A program made the translations under genes and the position numbers. A stretch of DNA of 64,000 nucleotides, taken from Dermanyssus gallinae. Taxonomy: Eukaryota > Arthropoda > Arachnida > Mesostigmata > Dermanyssidae. How positions within the stretch are numbered: position 1 is the first letter of the stretch; each line of letters begins with the position of its first letter. The stretch is taken from positions 342,703 to 406,702 of the forward strand of contig QVRM01002492.1 of assembly GCA_003439945.1 (NCBI GenBank). Reading direction: 5' to 3'. The notes beneath the pieces are model-generated. The model did not search any database. It saw only the letters and a program-made list of their open reading frames with translations, and had not been told where the DNA came from. Below, one piece after another: positions 43,371-54,600 of this stretch.

Positions 43371-43952
43371 CAAAATATTGACTGACCGATTCTTCAGGCT
43401 TGTAAATGGCCACAGGGCCATCGACAAGAAGAAAAACCCTGCCAGTCCAGCCCAAATAAAGCTGGCGGAGGCGTCAACGACTCCGACCGGGCGCGTCTAT
43501 GGCAGGTTTCCGACTTTCTCTTTTTTTCTTCTACAATACTACAACGATATATTGGTGTTAGTTCGGATACGTGTAGCCATATTTTTCGCTATCTGGCCCG
43601 TTCTGATTGATGCAGGTGTGATACGCGATTTTGAGATCTCGGAGACGAGACGATCCAGGGCGAGTCTCAAGGAGAGTCAGGGACTATAGACGTCTAGTTA
43701 GTTTTGATCAAGAACACATATTTCCCTAGCAGATGCTCTGAACTTGAGCGCGATGGACCACGTGTTATTTTGTAATTTATTATTTCATAATACTTTTCGG
43801 TATTATTACAATTGTACCACATTACACGTGTTCATTAAGTCTTAAATACGGCATTCGTTTTCGGTAACTTCGTTTCTCTTTAACATTTTGTCAATCTTGA
43901 CATATATAGAATACGTTGTACTACACGTTCACACGGAGACAATTGTTTACTC
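43371..43952. other. No gene recognised
   Basis: A 103-residue plus frame at 43378-43689 has ordinary composition but no motif that I recognise. The sequence from 43740 is AT-rich. Confidence 0.4.
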
Positions 43953-43988
43953 CAAAGTGCTAACATAAACAAGTTATATAAATAAAAC
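43953..43988. repeat. Short dispersed repeat shared with 28461-28495
   Basis: AGTGCTAACATAA-CAAGTTATATAAATAAAA here matches the last unit and continuation of the tandem repeat near 28.46 kb, with two small differences. Confidence 0.7.
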
Positions 43989-44095
43989 ACATATATGCAT
44001 GTACATGTTCTAGAGGTAGCTGCGTCAGCTAGTCGGAGAATACACTGGATAATGCGATTCTTATTCTTGAAAGACTCTAATCTGTATGTCAAAAT

Positions 44096-44119
44096 AATAT
44101 ATATATATATATATATATA
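44096..44119. repeat. (TA)n microsatellite
   Basis: About 24 bp of TA, ending at the first base of the RT remnant that follows. Confidence 0.93.
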
Positions 44120-44120
44120 G

Positions 44121-44482
44121 AATATATCCTACCTGTGATTGTATATGCCTCTCCAGTATGGAATCTAGGATTGAAATGCGATAGAAATTTGAAAATGCAA
44201 CTGCAGAATACGTTTTTAAAACGTGTTGCTTTTTGTTTTATTATGAGGACTTGTAATATAAAATTTGATGATATTGGTGTTGTTCTAGATGATATTGATA
44301 AGGCTACGTTCGTCTCTATTTGTAAATTCCCAGATCGAGCGAACAAATTCCTTGTTTCTATTTTTACGAACACAAGAGCCGGGATCATCATGCATGCTAA
44401 AACTGTTGCCCGGAAAGAAATCGTTAACAAAATGTTTGCTTGGCGCAGTACAAGGAACGCGAATTACGCACAAGTAAATTGA
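44121..44482 (+). pseudogene. C-terminal fragment of a non-LTR (Jockey-like) reverse transcriptase protein
   Basis: The 115-residue frame from 44135, with a few codons upstream, reads PVIVYASPVWNLGLKC, LQNTFLKRVAFCF and then a region ending KFPDRANKFLVSIF. The P-x-(I/L)-xY-(A/G)-SPVW phrase followed by LQ...(F/V)LK/RR is the conserved segment after the thumb in Jockey-type elements. The piece is open for its whole length but lacks everything upstream. It starts immediately after a (TA)n tract. Confidence 0.65.
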
Positions 44483-44737
44483 TCTGTTCAAATAAAACTC
44501 CCCTGCTTAAGTGTGTGTAAATATATATGTTGTATATGCATGTCCGGAAAATGCCACCGATCTAAGACCCAAATAGCTGGCGCTGACCGACATGCCTTAT
44601 AGTGATACTTGATGCAAATGAGGCCGCAAAATGTACCGCGGCCCTCATCAGAAGGGTTATGGAATCTAGTCCGATGGCACATTATACGCACCCCTCAGGT
44701 CTCTGAAGAAAAAGCTAGCCACGCAGTCGACCCCCCA
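44483..44737 (+). other. Possible 3' part of a non-LTR element
   Basis: It contains a short frame (LDANEAAKCTAALIRR) at about 44610-44655 that could be retroelement-derived. It directly precedes the shared 3' segment at 44738. Confidence 0.3.
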
Positions 44738-44888
44738 CATGCAATTTCCGGTCGGTTGGGAGGATGGGAAGTTGACTGGTTTTTAGTGGGCTGAAGACCC
44801 ACACTACCACACTTGCAGACGAGTTTCCTGCGGTGGTGTTCGTGTGTGCAAACCGTATTCTTCAGTTACCCCTCTACAAAAAAAGGGA
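44738..44888 (+). repeat. Dispersed 3'-end segment, copy 2
   Basis: It aligns with 19061-19205; the best-conserved part is 44823-44882 (TTTCCTGCGGTGGTGTTCGT and onwards), ending in an A run. The GGTTTTTAGTGGGCTGAAGA phrase at about 44778-44797 resembles the 3' end of the R1-like copy at 63.95 kb. Confidence 0.75.
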
Positions 44889-45768
44889 AACCCAAAACTC
44901 CCAAAGAACGTTGCTTTCACCGTATCGAGAGGCTTAAACTGCTAAGCATATAGGCATTCCCAAATTAGTGTGATACTACATGACACCACCAAGGTGACCT
45001 TCAGGTTGAACAGCAATAGGGCGATATTCCTGCTGTTAACTCGCTGAGATATTTAAACCCAGAGCGATAGGCCGCTAGGCGTTATTTAAACCCCCAGATA
45101 TGTATTAATTGCATTATTTTGTAATGACGTTGTCAGCCATGAACGTCAGACGGATTTAGAAATTTTTTTTTGAAACAAGAGAAACGAGCAACAAGCTTGG
45201 GATAAACCCCGGCACATTATTCTATGTGATACAGGAAGCCTTCAGGAATCTAGCCATGAGTAGCCAGCTTTTTAACCGATAGATTTTGCGACAAACTGCA
45301 GAGAGGAAATAAAGAAAATTGTGCTTTCCAATAGGTGATGTAGAACTTTGCAAGTATCTGTTCCTACGACTTTATATGCAACTTCGGCGAAACGGAAGTT
45401 GTGCTCAAAGTTTGTTTCTAAGATTGCTGTTTTTAACAAAAATGCATCTATCTGCCAAACCTGTGGGCACCCGAATAGAACCCAATGGTGCTGCTGAATG
45501 TCTCTAGTAGTGCTTCAAAAATAAGCCTTCATTTGAAAAACGAACAGTTTTATTATTAAAACGCTGCTCTGTTACTCTTGTCGGCGGCATGGGGACAGTC
45601 CACCACAAATGTATGCTACGTAGTTTTACGGATACTAAGAAATATAACTGAAAGCTGTACATAAATGGGTTGCATTTATCTCTTGCACTCTGGAAAAACC
45701 AACGTATGGATTCTTTACCATAATAGCGCGCTAGACCACTCAAGCATTCGTCTGTGTCAGATTATGCG
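44889..45768. other. No gene recognised
   Basis: AT-rich DNA with short frames only. Confidence 0.45.
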
Positions 45769-45838
45769 CAGTCAATTCGACTTTAATGTTGGCTCTTGCC
45801 TTACAGTCAATTCGACTTTAATGTTGGATCTTGCCTGA
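45769..45838. repeat. 35-bp tandem duplication
   Basis: CAGTCAATTCGACTTTAATG and the following 15 bp at 45769-45803 are repeated at 45804-45838, with one or two changes. Confidence 0.93.
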
Positions 45839-46880
45839 CTCACAAGCTGCTATCCGCACTAGCCTCTTGTGAGTTTTTCTTGTGCCCAAGATTACAGACC
45901 ATTGCAAGAAAAATTTGCTAATACTAGATACAATCAAAAGGAATCCATTGACCCACATAGAAGAAAAGTTCACACATTTTAAGGGACTCGAATAGACGCA
46001 TGTGCACTATACCATCCTTGACTACAAGTCGACGGAAGACAGTACTGACGAGCCGAATTGAGAATAATATGATTACGAGATATTATAGGCGGTATAGGTT
46101 TACAAAGCAGCATCTCATACTTATCGCACTATCTCGCAACTTGGATTGCTGAACAGCATGAGAGAGTGGACAGGGAGATATACTTTGAGGTCGTGCGCGT
46201 ATTCTAAATTCCAAATTTTAAACTTTCGGCCATAGAATCTTACTTCGAATACAAGGGAAGAGCTACTTAGACATCTTGAGGAACCCCAGATGACGCTGAG
46301 ATAAATAAGGCGAGAAAGAAATCATGAGAGAGAGGATTAGATAGAGTATGCTTACAATTCTGTCAGGTTCAAATTTGGTGGAAAGTGCCGACTATTCCCA
46401 TTTACATAAACAGAGTAATAACGTATCCACAGCCGGAAAGCGGTATTCACGCATAGATTTTGCTTAAAACTCCAGCCCGGGTTTGAACGAATGCTGGTAG
46501 AGAATCGAGAAAAGCACGACTTTATATATATTATTTTATTATGGAAACAAAGATGCAAGTCACTTTAATTGTTTTTATTTGACGTTTACGATAGCAATAC
46601 GATAATATCGATAATAATGACGGCAACAAATGTTCTCAAGAGTGGCCACGACAAAAAAACAACAATACAAGTGCAAGTGATTTAGTGGCATGGCTTGTAA
46701 TCAAGAGGCCATGCATGTCCAATTGCAGGTCCGGCAGCTCTCATCATCACGTGTTTATTTGTTTCATCTCAGACAAGGTAAATGCCGAAAGGAACGATAG
46801 GGAACCATGGCTGAAAGGAGGAATGTTTGATTAATACTAGAACTATGCATAATCATTCCTCGTTATCATAAAAATAAAAA
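45839..46880. other. No gene recognised
   Basis: AT-rich DNA; no repeat, frame or RNA signal that I can name. Confidence 0.45.
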
Positions 46881-46899
46881 CATCAAGATTATGAATAAG

Positions 46900-47360
46900 A
46901 GCGATAACAACAACAACAAGAAAACTATAATCAACAACAAAAACAACAATAAAACAGTAACACGAGATAAAGATGGAGAAGGCAAAAGACCAAAAAGCCG
47001 AACCCTTCGTAGGAAGTAGTAGCATTACCATGCTCATCGTTAGCATGAGCGCGGGCGATCTGTGGCGTCAGATTGGAGGCTTCTTCATTTCTTCATTCCC
47101 GTCGTCTTCGGTCCGTTCGGATCGATCCGCGACGCCGAGCGGCTGTCCGGTAGACGTACGGAGCCAGAGAAAAAGAAAAATTGCTCAAATTATTCTGAAC
47201 AACAACAGCAGCAACGACGACCAACAACGACAACAACATTAACAGCAACAAATAACGACATCGACGACGACGACGACGATAACAGCAACATCAACATTGA
47301 CAACGACATCAACGACGACGACAACAACAACAAGAATAACAACAACAACAACAACAATAA
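46900..47360. repeat. CAA tracts with intervening mixed sequence
   Basis: CAA/AAC triplets at about 46905-46955, and CAA/CGA/GAC triplets at about 47203-47360. Confidence 0.85.
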
Positions 47361-48200
47361 ACAGTTTTTCTTTCTTCAAGAACACTTTGGGGCATAAGCA
47401 AGCGGCCGGCGCAGGCCCTGCAAGCAATTATTGTATCAACATCAGTGGCTACAGCAAAAATAACTGCATTAACTAATGGCAATGATGATTCATTGTATGT
47501 CATTGTAATCGTTGTATGGTGCATCTGCTGCTGCTGCTGCTACCACTCTGTGAAGCATACCACTCACATACGGTTATATCTAAATGAAAAGAAACGAATC
47601 ATTTACGATCTTGCCTGCCCTAAGCTGAAGCGAAGCGCGGTAGAAGAGATCAAGACGGGGCGCATCCGTATCGCGTACTAAATGCGATAGGTACCAGCCG
47701 TTCGGACTGAGCGTTGTTGACAACGATACCATGCTCCGCTTAGCGAAACGATAGCGACTGCTTATCGTCAGTCTATTAGCATACTTGACAAACTGAGAAA
47801 CAGCTTTAAGAGCCATAAACAAATATGAGCGAAAAACGGATTTAGATAGAAATCGCCACTCAATAGAGTAGCACCTCATGCACGCGTTTTTTTTTTCGAG
47901 GACTCACTGGAAAATGCAGTTCTCCATTCATGCTGGTTCTACTGACGACAGTACTAGAGTGACTACTGTGCACTAATAGTTAGGGCAATATCTCTTTGCA
48001 TAGCTGTTCCGCGTGAAAATGAAGCTGCCACAATCTCCAAGCATTCACATATGGAATCGAACGTGTACAGCGCAAAATGCAGGTCCCAAAACAGGTTTGA
48101 AAAATATCACAAAAACAATCAAATTCAAAATAATATTTTGCTTTTAGTGGTGACGTTGTACTTGATTACATGTGTGCTACATCTCTGTTTTCGTTTTTTC

Positions 48201-48201
<1 letters not shown>
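47361..48201. other. No gene recognised
   Basis: A 99-residue minus frame (47580-47879) has ordinary composition but no motif that I recognise. A CTG run lies near 47525-47540. Confidence 0.4.
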
Positions 48202-48245
<44 letters not shown>

Positions 48246-48362
48246 CATATATATCAACCGGTCTTTGTATTTACTCATCGAAGCCTTCCCGCGTGATTTG
48301 GCGAACGTAACCAAGCTTCTTCTATTCGCATATATATGTATATATATATATATATATATATA
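48202..48362. repeat. Two (TA)n microsatellites
   Basis: TA tracts at about 48202-48254 and 48330-48362, separated by unique sequence. Confidence 0.93.
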
Positions 48363-48509
48363 CAAGGTACGCTAGCCTATTGGAGCCAATCACATCGCTT
48401 AGCCGGTTGCTCGTGTGTCTGTCATGTGAAGCATCGCACCGCTCTGCCGTCCACGACATCATTATTGCCCTGTGTGCGTTTACGTGGGTGTATATGCTTA
48501 GTGCCTGAG

Positions 48510-48514
48510 ATATA

Positions 48515-48565
<51 letters not shown>

Positions 48566-48592
48566 CGAGATAGAGAGAGAGAGAGAGAAAGG
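48510..48592. repeat. (TA)n then (GA)n compound microsatellite
   Basis: A TA tract of about 40 bp with one C interruption passes into GA. Confidence 0.95.
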
Positions 48593-48779
48593 AAGAAATG
48601 GGGAGATAGAGAAAAAGAAGGATATGGAAAAGGGGGAGAGCGCGAAAATAGGGGCGTGGGAGGAGACGAAAAATGGAAGAGTAAAGTACTAGATGTAGTC
48701 CGCTTATTTAAGATGGACAGCAACGACGCTGCGCGGACAAGCGAACTTTAGCGGACAATTTTCCGTCGGCCGTTGGAGC

Positions 48780-49410
48780 GCTGTTGTTGTTGTTGTTGTG
48801 GTTGTCGTCCCCAATGCAGAGTGTCTCCAGTGTTGGCTTGGTTTCACGCGTTCGTTTTCTTGTTGACAAACGTCGACCTGTTCTTCTTTGCAGCAGCAGT
48901 AGCGGCAGCACCATGCGTATCGTGCCAGAGCTTTTCGCACGTAGGCACGTAGCCAACCAGCCAGCAGCTGCCATTTACCTCATGTGCGCCGCATCAGCCG
49001 AGATCGTCACCATCCTCCCAGATCATTTCGGCTTCCCTCAGTTTCGTCCGTATTTTGTTTGCTTTTTCTTTATCAGCATCGTCAACATCATCATTATCAT
49101 CAGCATTATTCTTATTATTATTATCGTCGTCGTCATCATCATCATCATCATCGATATTACGAGCACCATCATCACCACTTCGGTCCAGTCACTTGGAAGT
49201 GACCAATGGCAGTGATCAGCAGCAATGGCGGTGACAAGCAGCTCAGAAGATAATCGTCCTTTTCGCATTGCGTCTTTGCTAGCTAGCCTTCCTTCAACAG
49301 CAAATTACCCCACAACAGCGGAACACAGCAGCAACAAAGACAACAACAACAACAACAACAAAAAAAACAGCAAACAACAGGAGCAAATAATGACAACAAC
49401 AGCAAGAGAA
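48780..49410. repeat. GTT, ATC and CAA triplet tracts
   Basis: GTT triplets at 48783-48805, ATC/ATT triplets at about 49078-49175 and CAA triplets at about 49335-49400, with unique sequence between. The frame 48784-49215 begins with triplet read-through and has no domain. Confidence 0.8.
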
Positions 49411-49840
49411 GAAGAAAAAAAGAGCAAAATCAAAAGAGGGATAGAGCGCGAAACGTTGCAAATCTTCTATCTGATGTCCAACCGTCGCTTGAGATCTTGT
49501 CCCTCGAAGCGGAGCACCAAATTAACCTAGCGGCGACCGACAGAGAGGTCTGATTTACAGTGATCATAATCATGTGGATGATGCTGATAAAATTAATGCA
49601 CCCCAGCATCGCTGTTTAATACACTGGATTTATTCACTGGTCACACAGGCAAAGAGCTAAACAGGAGAAAAAGAGAGAATGTCGCAATTCCAGGAGTCTA
49701 AATCAAGCAGCATCGATGCGAGATACCGCCAAAACGGCGTCAAATTGTTAGGGACCACCCAGTTTGCAACCAGACTTCGATTCGTTTTGCTACTGACGGC
49801 TTAGTTTCTCAGTCGCGGTATGAGGGCCTCGACAGCGCGC
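49411..49840. other. No gene recognised
   Basis: Mixed sequence; it is the border from the triplet-rich to the retroelement-rich territory. Confidence 0.45.
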
Positions 49841-49860
49841 TGCCGGTTACTTGTAACCGG
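49841..49860. other. Perfect 9-bp palindromic pair
   Basis: GCCGGTTAC and its reverse complement GTAACCGGC are separated by 2 bases. Parts recur at about 49891-49904 (ACCGGCATGTAACC). Confidence 0.85.
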
Positions 49861-49922
49861 CATATATATAATTATATATATATCTAGTCACCGGCATGTA
49901 ACCATGAAAAAAATATATATAT

Positions 49923-49955
49923 ATCAAAATTTGAAGCAAACTCCAAGTGACTTTT

Positions 49956-50002
<47 letters not shown>

Positions 50003-50042
50003 TTAAGTCAAGAGTCACTTGGAGTTTGTTTCACATTTTGAT
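49923..50042. repeat. Inverted repeat with a (TA)n core
   Basis: The left arm (about 49923-49959, containing GCAAACTCCAAGTGACTTTT) and the right arm (about 50004-50042) are reverse complements with a few differences and one small insertion in the right arm. The core between them (49960-50003) is a TA tract. The whole could fold as one long hairpin. Confidence 0.87.
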
Positions 50043-50410
50043 GCCATACCGAGATAGCGGCGCTGACGTGTTTGTAAACATGTTCTTTACCATTTCACTA
50101 TGAATATCCTTCATAGAGTGGAGCTTGTTGAGCTGCACTATGAACATTTGTTCGGTAGAAAAACAGTTTCATAGACGCGCGACTTCCCAGGAAGCAGACG
50201 TTCCGCGGCCACCTCGAGGCGTAGGAGGTCACCTTAGAGCAACCTTCGCAACCTGACGCCCTCGGACTATTGTATGAGAATCTTTTAAAGAGCAAGGTGT
50301 TTGCCAGTAAGACTGCGAACATCGACGAGCTGAACGAAAATTCAGCGAGAAATTGTAAAAATAACGCTTAAGTCATCAACAATGGTGTATCTCGTATAGA
50401 CAATGTAATT
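50043..50410. other. No gene recognised
   Basis: A 74-residue minus frame (50098-50322) has no recognised motif. Confidence 0.4.
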
Positions 50411-50414
50411 TAGC

Positions 50415-50480
50415 GAGCAAGATGGCTTAGTGGCAAAAACCTTTGCCTTGCATTCGAGAGGTCTCGGGGCGGCCATCTTC
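50415..50480 (+). other. tRNA-like segment, dispersed family 2, copy 2
   Basis: A near-perfect A box (TGGCTTAGTGG) lies just inside an 8-bp acceptor-stem-like pair (AAGATGGC at about 50419-50426 and GCCATCTT at about 50472-50479). Between them, GGTCTCGGGGCGG looks like a T-arm that has lost its B box (about 10 bases missing). It matches the segment at 38364. It is either a decayed tRNA pseudogene or a SINE head; it is not a working tRNA. Confidence 0.55.
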
Positions 50481-50534
50481 CTGACATAATCGTTCAGACT
50501 TAACAGTATACAAGGTATACATAACAAGAAAACT

Positions 50535-50999
50535 AGTTTAAAGGAAGTATACGGGAATATGAAATTGGAAAGGGGTGGAGTAGCATGGTTATATGATAAT
50601 ACAAGAGGCAGCGGGTTGTTAGCGGGTGCAAGAGCCGGTATGTTAGACACAAGAGTACAGCGAAACAGCTACGAGGAATTAGAAACAACGGTTTGTCGAA
50701 TAGGCAGTAAGAGAGAAGAAACTGTAGATCATCTGGTTAGGGAGTGTGAACAACTGGGAGGAACTAGGGATTTAGAATTAGGGGAGGCGCTGGGATTAGG
50801 CAAGGATGCAGAAAAGGCACAGATAGAGATTACGAAACAGAGGCTATCCCGATAGAAGGTGTTCAACACATAAGGGCAAAGTAACTGGAGATTACAATAT
50901 AGGTAATTAATAGCTGCAGCGTTATGCGCCCCTGATATAAAAGGGTGATATGTGTACACACACTTATCAAGCAAATAAACCAATCAATCAATCAATCAC
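50535..50999 (+). pseudogene. 5'-truncated non-LTR retrotransposon, tick-type, copy B
   Basis: The 98-residue frame at 50559-50855 reads WLYDNTRGSGLLAGARAGML, then TVCRIGSKREETVDHLV, RECEQLGG, EALGLGKDAEKAQIEITKQR. This is the zinc-binding C-terminal region of a non-LTR polyprotein (C, then H-L-x3-C), of the kind common in tick genomes. Only the end of ORF2 is present. The 3' untranslated region (GATATAAAAGGGTGATATGT near 50932-50952) and an AATC tail at about 50979-50997 match copy A at 2.1 kb. The open frame without stops suggests it is much younger than copy A. Confidence 0.82.
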
Positions 51000-51144
51000 A
51001 TATGCTTTTTAATACAACTAGAAATTTGACCATAACTAGCCTACTTTGTGTTTTCTGCCGAATCGTTTAAAACCCTTAAATACCTCTTGGCGCACCCTAT
51101 TTAAACATATAGACAGGGCGTTCTAAAGCTAAGTCGCCACATTA

Positions 51145-51152
<8 letters not shown>
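51000..51152. other. No gene recognised
   Basis: Short AT-rich spacer. Confidence 0.4.

Positions 51153-51184
<32 letters not shown>
51153..51184. repeat. (TA)n microsatellite
   Basis: About 30 bp of TA following a short A run. Confidence 0.93.
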
Positions 51185-51186
<2 letters not shown>

Positions 51187-51224
51187 AGAGACCTGACGTA
51201 TGTCAAACGCTGAGGTCCAAACGA

Positions 51225-51480
51225 ATGCAGCTTTGATGGACAACGACATAATAGATACCGGCAATCTACGGTGCTTCTGGACATGTAGCAAATTAATTTA
51301 ACGGCCCGCTTTCAGACTACAACTGTGGTAAGGAACACGTCACGCGAACAACTCAGCCCTATGTCCGCTTTATGAAAAGAACGTTGAGGAATTTAGGAAA
51401 AAGCAGACACAACGCGGCAGCACAAACGTGGAAGTTATGTCTTCGTTTGCTTATGGCAAGCCCAGGAAAAGATGGGAAAC
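51225..51480 (+). pseudogene. Possible gag zinc-knuckle remnant
   Basis: Across frames, about 51268-51300 reads YGASGHVAN and about 51318-51345 reads DYNCGKEHVTRTTQ. They look like two damaged CCHC knuckles of a non-LTR ORF1, similar in spacing to the pair at 17.24-17.33 kb. Only half of the ligands remain, so the call is tentative. Confidence 0.35.
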
Positions 51481-54400
51481 AGAATCAACTTTAAAATCCC
51501 GTAAAATCCTCCAAAAGATTTTCAGGTGTTCTGCAAACTGATGAATATGGCTTTACTGCGACGATCGATCGAAACAGGACTATTTGAAGATACTCCCAAC
51601 TGTATGAACAGCCGTCTACTGAATCAAACATGAATGGTGAGTCCGATTAAAATAGTACAATATAAATAACAATACAAGCATCGTTATTTTCATATAAACG
51701 GGCGCTTGCTACATTTTATCATTGTCATTTGACATGTTGTAAGTTTATGTAGAGCCTATATGCTGCCTTGCTTAAAGGGTGAGTCTACACAAGAAAAAGC
51801 GGTTCAGGACCAAAACGCGTGTTTTGGACGCTTTCCGCAAATGCTCTGTGTTTAGCCACACATTCTGTCTCCACAGCCTCGGTAATGTGGAGGCTAAAAT
51901 CAAACATATGTATACATTCATAATGCATATGCAGGCACATAATGCATACACCTAGGTCATGTGTATACGCGGGAACCGTCAGTTCATTGATCGAGAGGTA
52001 TTTTTATAGTCGAGGCCGGGTTGGAGCCACTGAAGCACGCCAGATAATGCAGGGTATTGCCAGTTGAGTTTACCATCAACATTTACTTGAAAAGGACGGC
52101 CGCACAAGAATGCCCTCAACAATTGCACGGTACGAATTTAGGTACCTAGCCGTTCTAATTTGAGCAGCATATCTACTCTGATGAACGCTCTTTTGATCAA
52201 AATACTCGTGTACTTGTAGACTAGTGTGGTGGAACAGTTATTCGTAGGGTTATTTAAGCATTTTTTTACTTAAAAACACTTTTATTGTCGCATAAAGGAA
52301 AAAAACTAATCGCCAAATAGGCGAGTGTTATTTGAATTTGCATGGGCCCATTTGGCCATATGCCAAGCAAACAGTCCGTTCACAAATTCACCGCGGGCCA
52401 CGGCTATTGAGGTGATTGATCGTTGACTCCTTAGGTTATTGGAGCGTACATCAAAAAAAGTGTCCTAGCAATTCACATTTGCGTAAATAACGTAGAGCAA
52501 ATATTAGCTTTGCCTCAAAAGTGAGTCAATACTAGGAACAACGTCATCTAACACGCTTTGAGGGCACCGGAATCGCCGGCGTCTTCATGTTCATATTTTA
52601 AATCAGTAAATTATCTAAATGGTTAACTAGAACTTTTGCAAAGGCGCAGCACTGTATAGAGCACTGCAAAACAGACCAGACCGGTATAAGTTCTCGAGCA
52701 TCTCTTGCGGACTGCGTTGATTAGACTGTTTATAAAAAAGTTCAGATCGACGCGGCCATTAAAAGATCTTTAAATGATGAGTCTCAGTGGAGCTGATAAA
52801 AATAACAAAAACGATGTATAGAGAAAATTTAGGAGTGTTTTCAGGCGTGAGGCTAGTCTTCGGATTGAGAAACGGAAAAGTGAATGGATATCATACTCAG
52901 AGAAGATAGCCAAGTCATCGTGATGTAAAATGTTGCGTGGGTGGTCTGCCAGTAAAGTGTTCAAACCGAACGCACAGAATAGGCCAAAAAATGTCTGGCA
53001 AGAAGCTTAGCTATGCTGAGTGGCAATAGGCCACCCTAGAATCTAATGTTATGGGGAAAGGTATTTAGTACCATTCTGGCGATTATTTAGCGAAAAAGCG
53101 AGTAAGAATCTTTTATGTCCAATCTGAACTTCGACTCATAGAAATAAGTACAACTAGTTATTGTTTTCCTCTGACTTAGACTTAAATAGGCATATAAATA
53201 TCCTTAAGAAGTAGTTTCCCAAAAAAATATAAATGTATAAAAAAACACATAAATGGCATCTAATTGCCGAATTTTATAAATATAAAAAATATGCGGCATA
53301 TAAACTGTGCACACAATATTATACATTCCCGAGTCCCTCCTACCGCTTTCCTAAAATATTTTTAAAACGATGGCAGTGTCCATTTATTGGCGGGAATGAG
53401 TCTCGGTACAAGGTGCTATAAACTTTCTAACACGCATTACTGAAAACATTAACTGCACAGACAAGCTGCTGCACAATGCCATTGACAGTGCTTTCTTATG
53501 GGCCTAGGAAACCGACCCAAAGAGTACAAATTGCAAATGTGCAACTACCACATACAAATTTCAGCGCCAAAGCGTACTTTGCTTACCGCTAAACGTTATG
53601 AATTCGAGCGTTGAAACTAACCGTAAAAAATTCCCGACGTGTGCATTGTGTGCAACCTTGATGTTCTTATCTCGAATGATATCAAGTTTTGGAAACTCAG
53701 ACCCAGGTAGTCTGACCTGGGTCTATGTATTCAGTAATCTTATCCTGCGCCCATTCATTTTGAACGGCACATCGGTTCTATGCTGAAAAAATATAACTTT
53801 ATTTTTGTTTCATTGAAGTTCTCGGGCTAATCTCTAATATGATTTTCTGGACAAATATATATTGCGCTTGAAAAACATTTGTATTTAAATCATTTGCTAA
53901 AGACCTTAGGTGCTTCAGCAAGCGCTGCAGTAACCCTTGCAGATCTGCTATCTTAGTCAACGTAGCGGATATCCATGAAAAAGGTGATGAACGGGCCATT
54001 AGACATAACTTCGTATTAGATTGATTTGCTTTGTATTTTAAATATGAATTTCCTAGGTGAACCTAATGGGTTTGTAAATAATGGAATTTTTCTAAAAAGC
54101 TAAGTCATGTATGGTTGAGTATCTGTGCTCGCCATATGGAGCGGTACCTGTGCTCTGTCTCAATTTTACGAACCTCAACTTTAGCGCTTGTTTCTTATTG
54201 CCGTTCACAAACAAACTGGAAAGTTGGTCAGCAGTAGTACATAAGCGTCGGTCTTGAATATCGGCCTTGTTGAAGGACGTGAGAGGTCAGTAGAATGGAG
54301 CGCTATATATATATATATATATTCTGAAATTGAAACTTAAGTTCGACAATAAGTGAGCAGCTGCATCGTGAATGAAAATCATCAACCGAGCCTTTAATAG

Positions 54401-54600
54401 CATTTCAGTTGCCACAGTTGCCAATTAAATATATGGCTTCTGTACAAATGGTTGATTTGCGGAAAGCAACGCTTGAACGAGTTCATAATAAAATAAAATA
54501 TAACATACATTTATTTACCAATGTGGCAATGCTTTAATTCATCAATTCATATTATAATCCTGCGTAAGTAAACGTGTTAATTTTTTTCACCTAGTTTGTT
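51481..54600. other. Long AT-rich stretch with no gene recognised
   Basis: I see no triplet block, recognised element motif, tRNA or long frame. Small features are a 10-bp inverted repeat (53699-53724) and a short TA run (54305-54321). A 66-residue minus frame at 53799-53999 is protein-like in composition but has no motif. Confidence 0.5.
53699..53724. other. 10-bp perfect inverted repeat
   Basis: AGACCCAGGT at 53699-53708 and ACCTGGGTCT at 53715-53724 around a 6-base loop. Confidence 0.85.
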
